Positions 34,615 to 46,709 of a DNA stretch of 64,000 bases are shown here, piece by piece. The position numbers and the translations under genes are program-made. Numbering within the stretch: the stretch's first letter is position 1; each line of letters opens with the position of its first letter. The stretch lies in the NCBI GenBank assembly GCA_033060915.1, contig CM065381.1, positions 32,738,336-32,802,335 on the forward strand, in the 5' to 3' direction. This stretch comes from Euryodendron excelsum (taxonomy: Eukaryota > Streptophyta > Magnoliopsida > Ericales > Pentaphylacaceae). Under the pieces are notes generated by a model that was given only the letters and a program-made list of their open reading frames with translations, did no database searches and had not been told where the DNA came from.

Positions 34615-35412
34615 ACTGTAAGTGGGATTTCTGGGAAGGCCTGGCTAATCACTCGAACAACTATTGATGAGTCACCAACCTACTATAGAGAAACAGAAGA
34701 GTTAGAATGGGTTGACCCGCTTAGGGCCGATCACACTCCGACGGTCAAGTTAGCTATTATCTTTTAGATTATGATGGAATTTGCAAGTGTATATGGCTAA
34801 GTCGGAATGATCATACCTTGCTCTCTCTTAATTCTGGTATTTATATTGTGGTGCTCTCTGTAGAGCCTACCCAACACTCATAACTCCCTGCTCAGGTCTA
34901 TGCTCGCTAGAGCCGGTTAATCAGATATCATTTCTCATGTATCACTTTGCTAGAGCTTGACTGACCGGATGTGAGCGTCGTCGTTCCGTGCAACGCCTCC
35001 TCCGCATTCAATGCGAGTCTGTTCTCTATTTAATGCTCTATCACCTCGTATGATTACACCCTTAAGTTGGGCTAGAGGAGGCTCTAATTTGAGTAGATAA
35101 ACTGACCCGGGCCAGTGGCGCCAGGTTCGATCCTGGGCTACCCCAGACCCAGCTCAACAATGCCAATAGATATGGACCTGCCCAATCATTTTGGGCCCGT
35201 ATTTATTTGACTCACAAATACTATATTGGCTTATATTTTCTTCTACATTAGAGAATCGTCCCCTTATATTTTTTGTTGCAAATCTGAGTGCTTATTTCGT
35301 TGACCTCTATAACCTTTATTGCGTGAAGGTGACAGAGGGATAGCCAATTGATGTCAAAACATAGAAATTACAAGGGCTATAAGTCGTATGCTCTATTAGA
35401 TCGTGACTTCGA
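34615..35412 (+). other. Spacer, possible SINE-like pol III boxes
   Basis: No gene. TGGGCTAGAGG (35068-35078) and GGTTCGATCC (35124-35133) resemble A and B boxes. No cloverleaf can be drawn, so this is at most an old tRNA-derived repeat. Confidence 0.25.
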
Positions 35413-35630
35413 CAGCGAATCACAATGGTTTTGCACCCTTAACTTTATTTATTTGTTTTTTATTGAAGGCTGTTAATTTGTGAACTTAGTGAATGCACAC
35501 ATGCTGTTTGGCAGCGAATCACAATGGTTTTGCACCCTTGATTTTATTTATTTGTTTTTTATTGAAGGCTGTTAATTTGTGAACTTAGTGAATGCACACC
35601 TGCTGTTTGGCAGCGAATCACAATGGTTTA
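35413..35630 (+). repeat. 99-bp tandem repeat, 2.2 copies
   Basis: CAGCGAATCACAATGG recurs at 35413, 35512 and 35611, exactly 99 bp apart. The two full units differ at very few positions (for example CACATGCTG versus CACCTGCTG), so the duplication is recent compared with its surroundings. Each unit contains a TTTATTTATTTGTTTTTTA stretch. Non-coding. Confidence 0.9.
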
Positions 35631-38600
35631 GGCAGAAACTTAGATGCAGGGGTTGCAATGGTGTAGTGGAGGTCGTAGCAGCAGTGGCAGTGGTGTTGGT
35701 GCCTTAGCAGATTGCAGCGGCTTGGCGGTGGTGATCAGACAAATGGTTAGTATTTTTTTTAGACAATGCCTAGGAATGCATATTAGGAAGAAAAAAAAAT
35801 GAGTTTTGAGTTACGATTTCTTACAGTTCAATATGGTCATAGTAGTAACTCAAGTTCAATCAGTTTCTATGTGAAAGGATACATTCCTGAAGGTTCAATA
35901 TTTAACAGAACTGTAGAGAAAAGAGTGAGGAGTTTTTCTTTGCGGCGAATTTATCGGTGTCCCATATTCTTTGTACAATAGGCTTGTGGTTTCAATAAGG
36001 GGGCACAATAGGCATGGAGGAGTACCATTTACATTTGGTTCAGGCTGTCATATGTTCTTCATTTTCGAGAGCCATTTGAGGTTGTAGCTTTCTTGCGGTG
36101 TTGACATTGTTGTTATTCATTTGTAGTCAAACTATACGTATGTAATTTGTTAGAATCCATGCTATGATCTATAGTTGCAACATTGTCTTTTAACATGCTC
36201 TGTGGAACCTCACATCTTGTCTTAATTTTTTGGGCTGAAGCTCTTTCTTTTTTAATAAATGGGGATTTTTAAAAAATCCTCATATAAATCTGTGAATGAT
36301 GCTGTGTTAAGCCTCTGAATTGTGAATTTTGTAATGCTTATCTTACGTACAATTCTAGGTCAATGTGATATATTGTATAAGAGGGTAAAGTTGTTTAAAG
36401 CTGTTACCTTGGTATAAAAGTGTAATTCATATTAAGGGGGAAAATATGGGTTCTGAGACAAGATTGCTTATTTATCAATATAAATGAGTTTGGGTAGGAA
36501 TTTTAAGTTCTCTCCATATCTGCATGAGTTGCCGCATTCCTGCTGATTCAACAGTTAGCACAACCGGAGAGTAAAATTTGACTTCTCCTTTGCTCGGAAT
36601 TTATGTTACATAAATTCGAGTGCGGGTGTCGGGTGTTACTAAGTATATAAGTGTCAAATTTGTCTAATTCTCATATCAAGAATATGAGAACATAGCAAAA
36701 TATTCATATTTGGTAATATATTTCTTTTACTTTTTAGGATAAAATAGTATTTACAAGGTACTATAAAATATTTTATGTATAATATCAAACTTTTATACAT
36801 ATTTGTTAGATATATTCATTTCCACAACTTTATCCAAGCGTCTAGAGTCCAATACATGTACTTCATACACAAAAGAGTTCGTGTAACATAGCTGGGAATT
36901 AAATAGGGTTCCATATAGTTGTTATATACATAGTTATCGGCTGGTTCAACTGAGTGAATTGGTCCAGTTCAACTAAATTACCAAAAATGTATATGAACTG
37001 AGTTAAATCGGAAGAACCGGCCGGTATTTTAAAAAACTGATGATACGGTCCTTATTTAAAGAACTAGAGGATTTTTAAAACAAAATAAAAATAGAATAAA
37101 TTGTGCATGATTTAAAGCCATTTGTTTTTTTAGAAGCATGGTTTTTGTGTTCTTTTGATGAAAAATGGAATAAAAAATTAAATACTTTAAACTAAAACCC
37201 AAAAAAATAAAAGGAATAAAGAGAAGGATACAAACGAAAAGAACTAAGCAAATAATGCAAAAAATCCATTTTCTTACTTTTCATTGTTTATTCATTTCAA
37301 ATTTATGTTTATATATGCTTTTCAAATTATAATTAGATATGTATTACAAAAACTATAATTAAAATGTATAAACTATAAACTAAACTAGAAATAGGAAAAA
37401 TAAAGATGAGATAGAGGATGGTATAGGGTGAAAAAAGAAGAAAAAAAGGATGATGCAAAAAATATTGAACCTTATTTCTTTTAATAATACATATTATTGT
37501 CAAGTTTTACACTATTTCTTTTAAAAATAAAAATACTAATGAGTATTAGATCAAAAAATATTAAACTAAAGTCCAATAATTTTTATTTTTATACAATTTC
37601 TTATAAAGTGTTTGTTTTTTTATACTTACTTTAAGTTATTATATGAAAGGGAGTATCATGTAACTAATTAATAATTTTTTTAACCTTGACTGGATTAATC
37701 ACTGATACGGTAATGATAACTACGGTTCCATGCATAAGCGGTGTCCATACACTATTTTGGGAGATTTTTTCTATCAATTTTTCAGTGTCACATCTTAAGG
37801 GGGTTCTTTTTTAGACGTTAATATATGCAACTGCTTGTGCAGCTTCAATTAACATTCAAATTCCATTCAACAAAAAAATTAAAAATTAAAATAGACAAGT
37901 AAAATTAAAAATTAAAGTATGACATGAAGATTTAAACCCTTGTTTCTTATTTCCTTTTTCCAGTTATTTTTAGAATAAGGTTGATCCCTTATTAGTTATT
38001 TATTTAATATTTCTAAAGTATTTTTATAGTTTGTCTAAAATTTTACACATCATATCTTTGCACCTCATATATTCCAATAATCGATACCAATTGTGTAGCA
38101 ACATTCATTTACATCATACAGTGGCATGTGTGGCATTAGACTACATAAAACAATTAACTAATGAAAATGGTTAATCGATGCGAGTATCTCATAATTGCGT
38201 AAAATTTGACAGGTCGATGAAAGCACAGTGTGTGCCAAGAAACCATTGGATCATCTCAATCAAGAATTTGCACGTGCAATGGCGAAACGTGAAATTTTTG
38301 CAAGTTCCTTTCTTTTAGAGCCTTAAATGAAGAATTTTGCAGTTTTAGTAGTATTTAAACTCTTAATAACTTTCTTTAGAGAAACCAGAATTTGACCTCA
38401 TAAATTCTGGCTTGATTCTTGAGTTCCAATGTTTTCTGGTTCTAGTTTGATTTTGCTATTCTTAAATTCTTTTGTATTTTCTTAATTTTATTCTTAATTA
38501 GAGTCAATTAAAATTTAGAGTTTTTCCTATATAAACTCAGATAAAAGGTTGTCTGACGCAGAGCGAAAATACAAGTACTGATTTTGGAATCACACGAAAT

Positions 38601-39056
38601 TTGGTTATTTGATTGGAAACGTGATAGAAATCAAAATGCATATGGACTCTATTAGTTTTTGTCTTGATTCATCGTTTAGGTCTCGAACTTCTTGATTTTG
38701 TCGTTTTAGAACATTTTTGTTTAGTAATAACTTTGTTGAGAAATTTTTGTTTATATTGTCGTTTATTTTAGAATGTTTCTTTAGGTCTCTAGTACTCAAA
38801 TTTCGTTTAATTCGAATTGTTATTTTATAATTTTTCTTATTTTCTTAATTGTAGCCTTTGATTTGAGTAATAATATTTAAGGAGTTTTTTTAATTTGTCA
38901 TTCTGTGTGAATTAACCTAAATTCTTTCCAATCAATAGTTTAAGTAATACATGAATTTAGAAAAGAATCCATCCTTTTTGTATAATTTATTATGTCAATT
39001 AGAGTACTTTCTGTGGTTTGTAAAAGTGTATGTAATTATATTTTTAAAAATAATTG
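35631..39056 (+). other. Gene-free AT-rich region
   Basis: No protein family recognised. 35650-35750 is a short GC-richer patch with GGTGGT and GCAGCAGTGG words but no frame. 36940-37030 has GGTTCAACTGAGTGAATTGG and GAACCGGCCGG words of a common hAT-related repeat, partly mirrored near 37690-37730 (TTGACTGG, ACGGTTCC). The borders are not clear. Confidence 0.4.
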
Positions 39057-39418
39057 ATATGGGCCTTTTTTTTTCTTTTCTTATTTTATTTTATTTTATT
39101 TTTTGCATTTGGACTAGGATCTTTTTTTTCTTTTCTTATGGGATTTTTTTCTAATTTAGACTGAGTTTTTTTTTTTTTTTTTTTGTGAGCCTTTTTTCTC
39201 ATTAAGACTAAAAGGCCATTTTTGTCCTCTCGTGGACCTTTTTTTCTCATTTAGAATGGGACTTCTTTGAGCCTTTTTTTTCTCTCATTTTGATTAGGAC
39301 TTTTTTTTCTCAAAAATATATTAAGACTATATGGGGCTTTAACTATAGTATATAGAGTTTTAAAAAATTCGGGGCCTAAAGCGGGTGCTTTGCTTGCTTT
39401 ACTCTTGAGCCAGCACTG
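39057..39418. mobile_element. hAT-type terminus with a T-rich degenerate array
   Basis: The right edge GCGGGTGCTTTGCTTGC...CTCTTGAGCCAGCACTG (ending 39418) matches the well-known plant hAT end whose reverse complement opens CAGGGCCGGCTCAAG. To its left, about 39057-39310, lies a run of loosely repeated units of the form CTCATTTAGACTAGGAC followed by 8-18 T. No left terminus or transposase was found, so the element is truncated. Confidence 0.5.
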
Positions 39419-42405
39419 CATTGATAGCCTTACTATTTCAAATATATTTTTCAAATCATTGTCGGTTTAGGAATAATCTTGCTATCTACAATTATCATGG
39501 TGGACACTAATCATTCTCAATAGATATCCAAGCACGTTCATCAATATATTTGATGAAAACTCTAATATGTACTTTCCAACTAGAATAGTTAGAATCATCT
39601 AATAAAGGAGGACTCATGGTAAACAAACCCTTACTTGAGAAATCCATGTATTAAGATATTTAGGATCTCACTTTTGAAAAACAAAAATTTTTAAAAAAAT
39701 AGTTTTTAAGTGTCCTAATCTGATGCTAATTGAGAAAATCTTGTCTGGTCCATAGCTTTGCTAAAGAATAAGTATTAGGCACAATACTATGATAGTTATA
39801 ACTATGTCCCAATGCATCCATAACGTATGTCAAGTTAAGCAAAGTAAATCAAACACACAATTGACACATAATATTTTAGCGTGAAAAACTCTAACTAGGT
39901 AAAAAAAAATCACGGGACCTAGTACAACCAACCAAGCACTATCAAGAATGAATACAAAAAAGTCCACTTACAACCTAACTGTAGATATTCTCAATCCAAG
40001 GGTACCAAATCCTCATGCTTGCAGGTGTGCTCTTCTTGTATTGACCGAATTCCACAATCACGTATCTATCCATTAACGTGATTATTTAATGCTTTATTGA
40101 GTGTCAAGCTCCACGACACTTTTGAAATTTTCTAAGAACTGAACTCAAATCTACCACCATCTTGAACTCCTTTAAAATATCAACCAACAAAGCATGAAGG
40201 TTGATCTTGCTAATAATCCAGTTGAGAGCCTCTTTTAGGTATGTAAAATTCTTTAAAATAATTTTTTTAGCAGCCCCGCTATCATGAAAATGTTGTGAAT
40301 CTAAAGAACTAATTCAATCAATCTCTCATTGGTACTAGACTTGTTAAGCTTTTCTTTAGGCCTTCCTAGAATCTCATATTTATAGTTAAGGCATTCTAGG
40401 GTTTCCAAACTTCTATATTGGTCAAAACCCTTATCAAAAATGACTTTTCCAAGTTTCCAAAAACACTAATCTTGTGTGCTTCATTGGCGCTTACTTCCAG
40501 AGACCACAAGCGAAATTTCCTTCTTTGCGGCCGTGAACTCCAATGACAGTCAGCGAGATAATTTCAACCAGAGACTTTCTCTGTATCGTGAGGTGAGGTC
40601 CGATGAGAGTCCATCAAACTTCACTGAACATATATCCTCTTTGTTTCTTGAGGGGACATCCAGTGAACTCCTCTAACTTGCTTTAAATCTTATGTAAAGT
40701 ACACCCATACATTTCTTAGCATTTGCGTGGATGATAAACATTTCAGCTCACATACTAGTCTTTATTTTTTGTGATTCATAACTCTCCTAAATGTATAAAT
40801 ATGATTACATGGAAGAAGTGCAAGATACAAAAAAATTATTTTAGTTTACGAAATTTAGCCAACTAATATATGACCTAACAGAGATAAAACTAGACTTCCT
40901 AAAGTTTTCAATGGTCTCTGGCCAACAATTCACTTCCTCACATACAATTTCAAATAAAGTCTGAAGGTGCCTCTATTGCTACTTTCAGACAATACAAACA
41001 CCTTTTAATATTTTTGTCCTATCTCGTTCTACAAAATTTCAAATGACACACCCTTTGTTGGGTAAGAAACTAGACTTGTGTTATCTTTCGAGACGTTTAT
41101 GCCAACACAAGCAAAAAAACTTACCAGTAAAATCAGATTTCATTAAAAAGTGACTCCATTTTCTGTTTTGCAAAATCATCTAGCACTACACCCTGAATTT
41201 CAAACCTCGATTTCTCTTTTGTTTCTCAACCAAACCACATGAACTTTATGTATAAAGTGAATTTCTTTTCGAATCCCAATTTATCCTTGTGCTCAGGATT
41301 AGATCTTATCTTAAAGTTGCTGCAACCTAAAAATTCGTAGCCGATTTTTCCCCAAATTCAATACTCATTTCCTCAGCCAATTGTTAACCAAATCAAGTAA
41401 AATTTGTGTCTAACACAATAATTTTTCCCAAATCTATTTAGTAATGGTTTCAGAATTAAAAAAAAAAAAAAAAAGAGTTCATTTGAACCTCCAAAAGTTC
41501 TTCCAAACCTAACTGCGCATTCCATTCATGTACACTGTAGAGTGAAACTTGGAGTTACCTCTAATTCCGTGAATACCCATTATATCTAAGACTTATAAAG
41601 ATTCAAAACAAATTGTAAACTACTAATTTTCAGCATCTAATCAAAATGTAATGCACGCAAAACAACTTCTCTTCATTCAACCACTAAACCAATGGTCCAA
41701 CATAATTTATACTATATTTTTTTGTTTTATCCGATCAAAGTGGAATATCCACTCTCTTTTTTTTTTTCTCTCCTTTAACTTTGTTGTCTCCTCTTTCAAA
41801 GGGTCATTCTCACATGGCATCCACAAAGACGACAACCGAATCAATTCCCATTTGTTACACCGTTCTTCCTTTTTCCTTTTGTTTGTTCTTTCTTTATTCC
41901 CTCCACACACACATACAAACCCACTTGCATATATATGTACAAACAACTATATTATATGGATTAAGATATAACAATCCACACGTACATGATTAGTTTTATA
42001 TCAAAGGAACTTCTATGTCCCACGGCCAAAGATGGCGTAATTGCTAATCTCAATATAATATTTTATTCTTCTAATGACTAACACGCCCATCACCTCACAA
42101 AAATACGAGATGTTACATTTTATGAGTGTTTGGACATTTCCTAACCGTCTCATTTAGGTTACCCATGTTGGATGGGGGAGTGCTTAACGTAGTGAAATAC
42201 GGGACAACAGAATTATAGTACATAATATGTACGAGTTTAATATAATTACTTTTTAAAAATATGATAAAAAAATTCAGCATAAACATATGATAATGCTAAA
42301 AATATGAATATATAATTATATGGATATCATACAAAATTTAGTAAAGAAGTTGAGATAAAAAAAAAAAAAAGTGATAACATTTATAATCAATTTCTTTTTA
42401 TACAT
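39419..42405 (+). other. Gene-free AT-rich region
   Basis: No recognised gene. A 66-codon frame at 40476-40676 lies in a slightly GC-richer patch but matches nothing I know. 39840-40160 has words typical of decayed LTRs (AGCGTGAAAAACTC) without a partner. A-runs lie at 41459-41474 and 42358-42370. Confidence 0.4.
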
Positions 42406-42692
42406 TATAATCACCCCATTTTTGCGCTCAACAATCTCTTTTCCAAATCAATCCTTTAGTAAAATGTCACAACATTATCAAGCCCAAATTAGCTTTTCAA
42501 AACTAAAGTCAAGTCAAATTGGTCGCTTTTGAATCCCAAGGGCCCCACCGAAGCCAAAAACCAAAATGCCCTTAAGCTTTTCAAGCAGCTTTCTGAGACC
42601 AAACTGTTTCTAAAGCCAATCAATATCGTCGGAGTGATGAAAACACTCGTAAGTCTTAAACGGTTCACTTTCGGGCCTGTTAGCCCGCCGAT
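42406..42692 (+). mobile_element. 5' piece of a long LTR (same family as 2538-7573)
   Basis: Starts TATAATCACCCCATTTTTGC, matching the TGTAAGCACCCCATTTTTGC start at 2538 with the TG mutated to TA. It keeps the GCAGCTTTCTGAGACC unit and the GGTTCACTTTCGGGCCTGTT and AGCCCG blocks. It ends where an inverted LTR terminus begins. Confidence 0.65.
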
Positions 42693-42975
42693 TGTCGCGT
42701 CCCAATTTTTCACACTCGAAAAAGCACGCAAGTGAGAAAAATACGGTACTCTCTCATTAGAACTCATCCTTTTAGAAGGGCGAGTGCGATTAGGTTTGAA
42801 TTGAAAATTGTTTTGAATAAAGGCTTTTGAAAAAAAGATTTGGAGTCACCACCTAATTTTATTAAGGTGAGTTAGATCACCTAAAACTAAGTGCAATCCA
42901 AATATTAAACTTAAGATTTTTTGAAAAAGTTTTGAAAAACTTCTTCAAGAAAGGGTTTTGGAGAATGTGTGTATG
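42693..42975 (-). mobile_element. Inverted 3' end of the same long LTR
   Basis: Reverse complement of about 48935-49216. It opens TGTCGCGTCCC, the reverse of an LTR end GGGACGCGACA, then follows the AAGGATGAGTTCTAATGAG..GAGTACC, AATTAGGTGGTGACTCC and CCCTTTCTTGAAG-type blocks in inverted order. Confidence 0.7.
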
Positions 42976-43142
42976 TTAACTGCTAAATGTTTGTGCATGC
43001 TACAATCTTAAGTTGTATCAGCATTACTTATTGTTTGTCACCATCTAAGTAGAAATTTATTTTTGTTTATACTGAAGTTCCACGATAATTTTGAAAGAAC
43101 CCAATTCACCCCCTCCCTCTTGGGACATTCTTTGAGCTAACA
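42976..43142 (+). repeat. 3' end of the Copia-C (SIRE-type) 5' LTR
   Basis: Ends CCAATTCACCCCCTCCC...GAGCTAACA at 43142, the characteristic SIRE-type LTR end. The upstream part of this LTR has been lost at the join with the inverted LTR piece. Confidence 0.65.
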
Positions 43143-43157
43143 ATTGATATCAAAGCC
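43143..43157 (+). other. Copia-C primer-binding site
   Basis: ATTGATATCAAAGCC immediately after the LTR end, a two-base variant of the initiator-Met-tRNA site ATTGGTATCAGAGC. Confidence 0.7.
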
Positions 43158-43199
43158 TGGTGCTCATATATAAAGGTTTTAAATCTTTGAGTAAGATCC

Positions 43200-45420
43200 A
43201 TGGCCAATATTGTTGGAACCTCTCTTGCAAAAGGTCAATCCACAAACAGACCTCCCTTATTTAATGACACGAACTATAATTACTGAAAAAATAGAATGAC
43301 GATTTATGTTCAATTTGTTGATTATGAACTATGGAGAATCATTATAAATGGACCTAGAATTTTCACTAAAAGGATTTAATTTGTTGAGGTGGCCAAACTT
43401 GAAGATGAATGGAATGCTGATGACTTTAGAATTATGCAAGCTAATGTTAAGGCTATGAATGTGTTATATTATGCACTAGATCCTATTGAGTTTAATAGAA
43501 TTTCAACCTTTGACACTGCTAAAGAGATTTGGGATAGGTTAAAAGTCACTGACAAAGGTACAAATCAGGTAAAATAATTTAAAATTAATCTTCTTGTACA
43601 TAACTATGAAATGTTTAAGATGAAAATTGAGGAATCTATTATCGAAATGTTTACCAGCTTTACTGACATTATAAATGGATTCAAATCCCTTAAAAAAGAT
43701 TTATCCTAACAGTGAATAGGTAAGAAAAATACTCAGATCCTTACCTAGAAGTTGGGAAGCTGAGGTGACAGCAATAGAGGAGGCTAAGAATCTGAACTCT
43801 GCCTCTCGAAAAACTGGTGAGGTCACTTATGACCTACGAGCTAACTCAAAAGCAAAACACACAAGATGATGATAAGAAGAAGAAAAGGACAATTGCCTTC
43901 AAATCTACCTCAAATGAACCAGACAGTGATAAAGAAAAAGATGAGGATTTAGCTCTCATCACTAGAAAGTTTAAGAGGTTCTGAGAAAGAAATTGAGGAA
44001 AGGCAAAAATTTTGAAGTTAAGGGAGATTCAAACAAAGGAAACTCTACCATAATCTATTTTGAATGTAAGAAACCTAGGCATATTAAATTTGAATGTCCC
44101 CAACTCAAGAAGAGAAGAAAAAGGAGCAAGAAAACTACAGATATGGCAGCAACTCTGAGTGGCAGTGAAGAGTCAAGCTTAGACGAAGAATCTGATACTG
44201 AAGAGATAGCTAACCTCTGCTTGATGGCCTAAGAAGTAGATGAAAATGAGGTATCTACTTCTGGCTTTATCCTAGATGAACTTCAAGATGATTTCCATGA
44301 TTTGATGGATGAATTCAAAAAATTAAGAGCCAAAAACTGTTTTCTAAAGAAAATGATTTCTACCTTGATTAAAGAAAATAAAATCTTAGTTTATCAAAAT
44401 AAGTCTTTAAAAGAGAAAATCAACCTTGTGAAGGGAAGAGAAAACCTTGATTCAATCCTCAAAAATCAGAAATATACCTTTGATAGAGGAGGAATTGATT
44501 ATAATCCTTTTATTTAAAAGAAGTCATACATAAACTTTTTTGCCCAACCAAATGCTTCTAAAAACAGATGTTTTTATTGTCAAAAAATTGGTTTCTATGT
44601 CAATTAGTGTTGGTTAAGAAGAACTTCTAAAAATGATGACAAGATGAAGTGGAAACCAAAGAAGATTCTTGATACTAACCTTGCAGGACCCAACATGAAG
44701 TGAGTACCAAAAATCATAACTTAAAATCTGCTTTGTGCAAGTTTGTTTAAAGTCCCAACTAAAGAAAGAAATGTGGTATTTGAATAGTGGATGTTCAAGG
44801 CACATGACAGGGGATGAAAGACACTTCTCTTCTCTTTCACTCAAAAATGGAGGAGTGATAACTTTTGGTGACAATGGTAAAGCAAGATCATTGGAATTGA
44901 TAGTATCGGTAAAAATTCCTCAACCTTGATTGAAAATGGACTTTTAGTTAAAGGTCTTAAACACAATTTATTATGTATAAGTCAGCTATGTGACAAAGGC
45001 TTCAAAGCGATTTTTGAATCTTCAAAATGTTCAGTAGTTAATGCTCTCAATGATTATACTATTCTGACAGGAATAAGACAAGGAAACATATATGTTCTTG
45101 ACATAAATGATCTATCTGTATCCACCCTAAAATGCCTATCTGTTATAAATAAACCTGATGCTTGGTTATGACATAGAAGGTTAGGACACACTAGCATAAG
45201 CACAATTTCTAAAGCTGTAAAACATGACATGGTTGTTGGTTTGCCTAAGATCAAGTTTGAAATAGATAGGATTTGTGATGCATGTCAAAAAGGTAAACAG
45301 ATCAAAAAATCCTTCAAATAAAAAACAGAGATTTCAACCACAAGACCTCTTCAATTGCTACATATGGACTTATTTGGACCAACCAGAACACTTAGCCTTG
45401 GAGGAAAACAAGATGCTTTC
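43200..45420 (+). pseudogene. Copia-C (SIRE-type) gag-protease-integrase fragment
   Basis: The ATG at 43200 lies 43 bp after the primer site and opens a copia gag (FNDTNY, DEWNADDFRIMQANVKAMN, DTAKEIWDRLKVTDKGTNQVK, UBN2-type). A first zinc knuckle near 44055-44100 has lost its first Cys (YFECKKPRHIKFEC). A coiled, Lys-rich linker follows (44302-44517), then a second knuckle (CFYCQKIGFYVN then a stop) near 44570-44610. The protease reads WYLNSGCSRHMTG with the catalytic Asp changed to Asn (codon 44783-44785). A frameshift at about 44925 precedes the ENGLLVKGLKHNLLCISQLC pre-integrase block, the HRRLGHTSIST and CDACQKGKQ metal-binding pairs (45170-45300) and the LLHMDLFGP start of the integrase core. 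Similarity stops near 45420, before the rest of integrase and all of RT. It is clearly dead. Confidence 0.88.
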
Positions 45421-45435
45421 TTCTAATTCAACCTT

Positions 45436-46709
45436 TGATAGTGTGGGTTCAGCCCCATTGATTATGTGATGAAGTCTAGCCTTGTATGTTCATGGCCCTA
45501 TTTCTTTAACTTTGGAAGCCCATATCTCATGAACCAGAAAGGCTATTCAGGCCTATAATATGTCGATTTCATATAACTTTTTGAGACCTACAACTTTTAT
45601 GAAGTGACCCAGCCCATCTGAGCACTTAGCAGAAGTCGTCCGTACGACTGACAATGAAATATATAGATTTATTCACTTTTTAGTTAGAGATAGATTAGTA
45701 AGTAGTAGAATAGGTTTAGAAGTTCTATGTTCTGAAGGAGAAGAAGAATTCTAGGGTTTTCTAGGGTTTGGAAGGAGGAATAATCTAATCGTTTGGAGGC
45801 TACGAATCTCTTCGCCTTTCGAGGGAGCATCTTAACCTTTAGTTTTTATCTTTAGTTTTCTTTCTTATCCGTAATATGAATTTCAGATTATATTTCTTTA
45901 ATGCAGCGTTTTGTTTCTTCAATTCTTATTTCCATTCTTGCACTCTTTATCATGTTGTCCAGTAACTAAATCCGTTCTTGGTATGGGTTAAGAAAATAAT
46001 TAGGTTACAGGTAGATATTCAAGATAGTTATTTATTTTACAAGATTTTAAGAACTTGGACCAAGATTCATTTTCTTGCCCATGAATATCTTCGAAAACAA
46101 TATTCTTAATCATATCTAGCATGTATGTATAGACTGATTTGCAAGCAGGGATATGTATACCTAGAATTTTTGATAAGGATATTGATTATAATTGCATATA
46201 TATTCTTATTAAGAGTACTTTACGAATCTACTGTTCTTGATTAAGCTTCAAACATACCTTATAGACAGGTTTATAAACTAGGATAGATATGAATGGGACC
46301 CTAGTATGAACACTAGTAAATAATTGAATATTAACTTAGAAAGGGTAATCGAATCTTGAGTTTCTTTAATCAAAACTATCATGGGAACCTACATGTAGGC
46401 CTATTACTAGATCAAACCCTGCCAAGACCTTTTATCATATTTAAACAAATTCCTTAAAATTAGTTTAATTTTATTGTCGGATAATTTAGATCAATCATCT
46501 CAAACAATTGATTTTTATTTTCTTTTTGGAAGTTTTTCTACAATTTTAATTGATTCTGAGTTCATTATTATTTTGTCCTGATTACAGACCTTATTCATAA
46601 AGTTTATTTCTTATGTTCCCTGTTGATCGACCTCGGACTTACCGAGATATTATTATTGCATCACAACCGCACACTGGCGAATATAAATTGCACTATTCAG
46701 GAGCGATCA
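45436..46709 (+). mobile_element. Gypsy-type LTR, copy D1, no target duplication
   Basis: About 1.27 kb, related along most of its length to the solo LTR at 50444-51985. Shared blocks are ATATAACTTTTTGAGA, GCAGGGATA..CCTAGAATTT..GATAAGGATATTGATT, GGGACC..ATGAACA, and GACCTCGGACTTAC..ACTGGCG leading to GAGCGATCA. The right end is exact at 46709. The left end (TGATAGTG at 45436, or TGATTATG at 45459) is uncertain. The flanks are unrelated to each other: copia integrase on the left, long-LTR sequence on the right. Confidence 0.65.

Noticed and set aside
35068..35140. Possible tRNA gene (A-box and B-box words, GGTTCGATCC)
   Set aside because: No acceptor stem, D-stem or anticodon stem can be formed; at best an old SINE piece.
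40476..40676. 66-codon frame in a slightly GC-richer patch
   Set aside because: No recognised motif, no conserved neighbour, no promoter evidence; length expected by chance.
41651..41993. Overlapping open frames on both strands of about 70-106 codons
   Set aside because: Low-complexity Ser/Phe- and Lys-rich translations of a pyrimidine-rich stretch.
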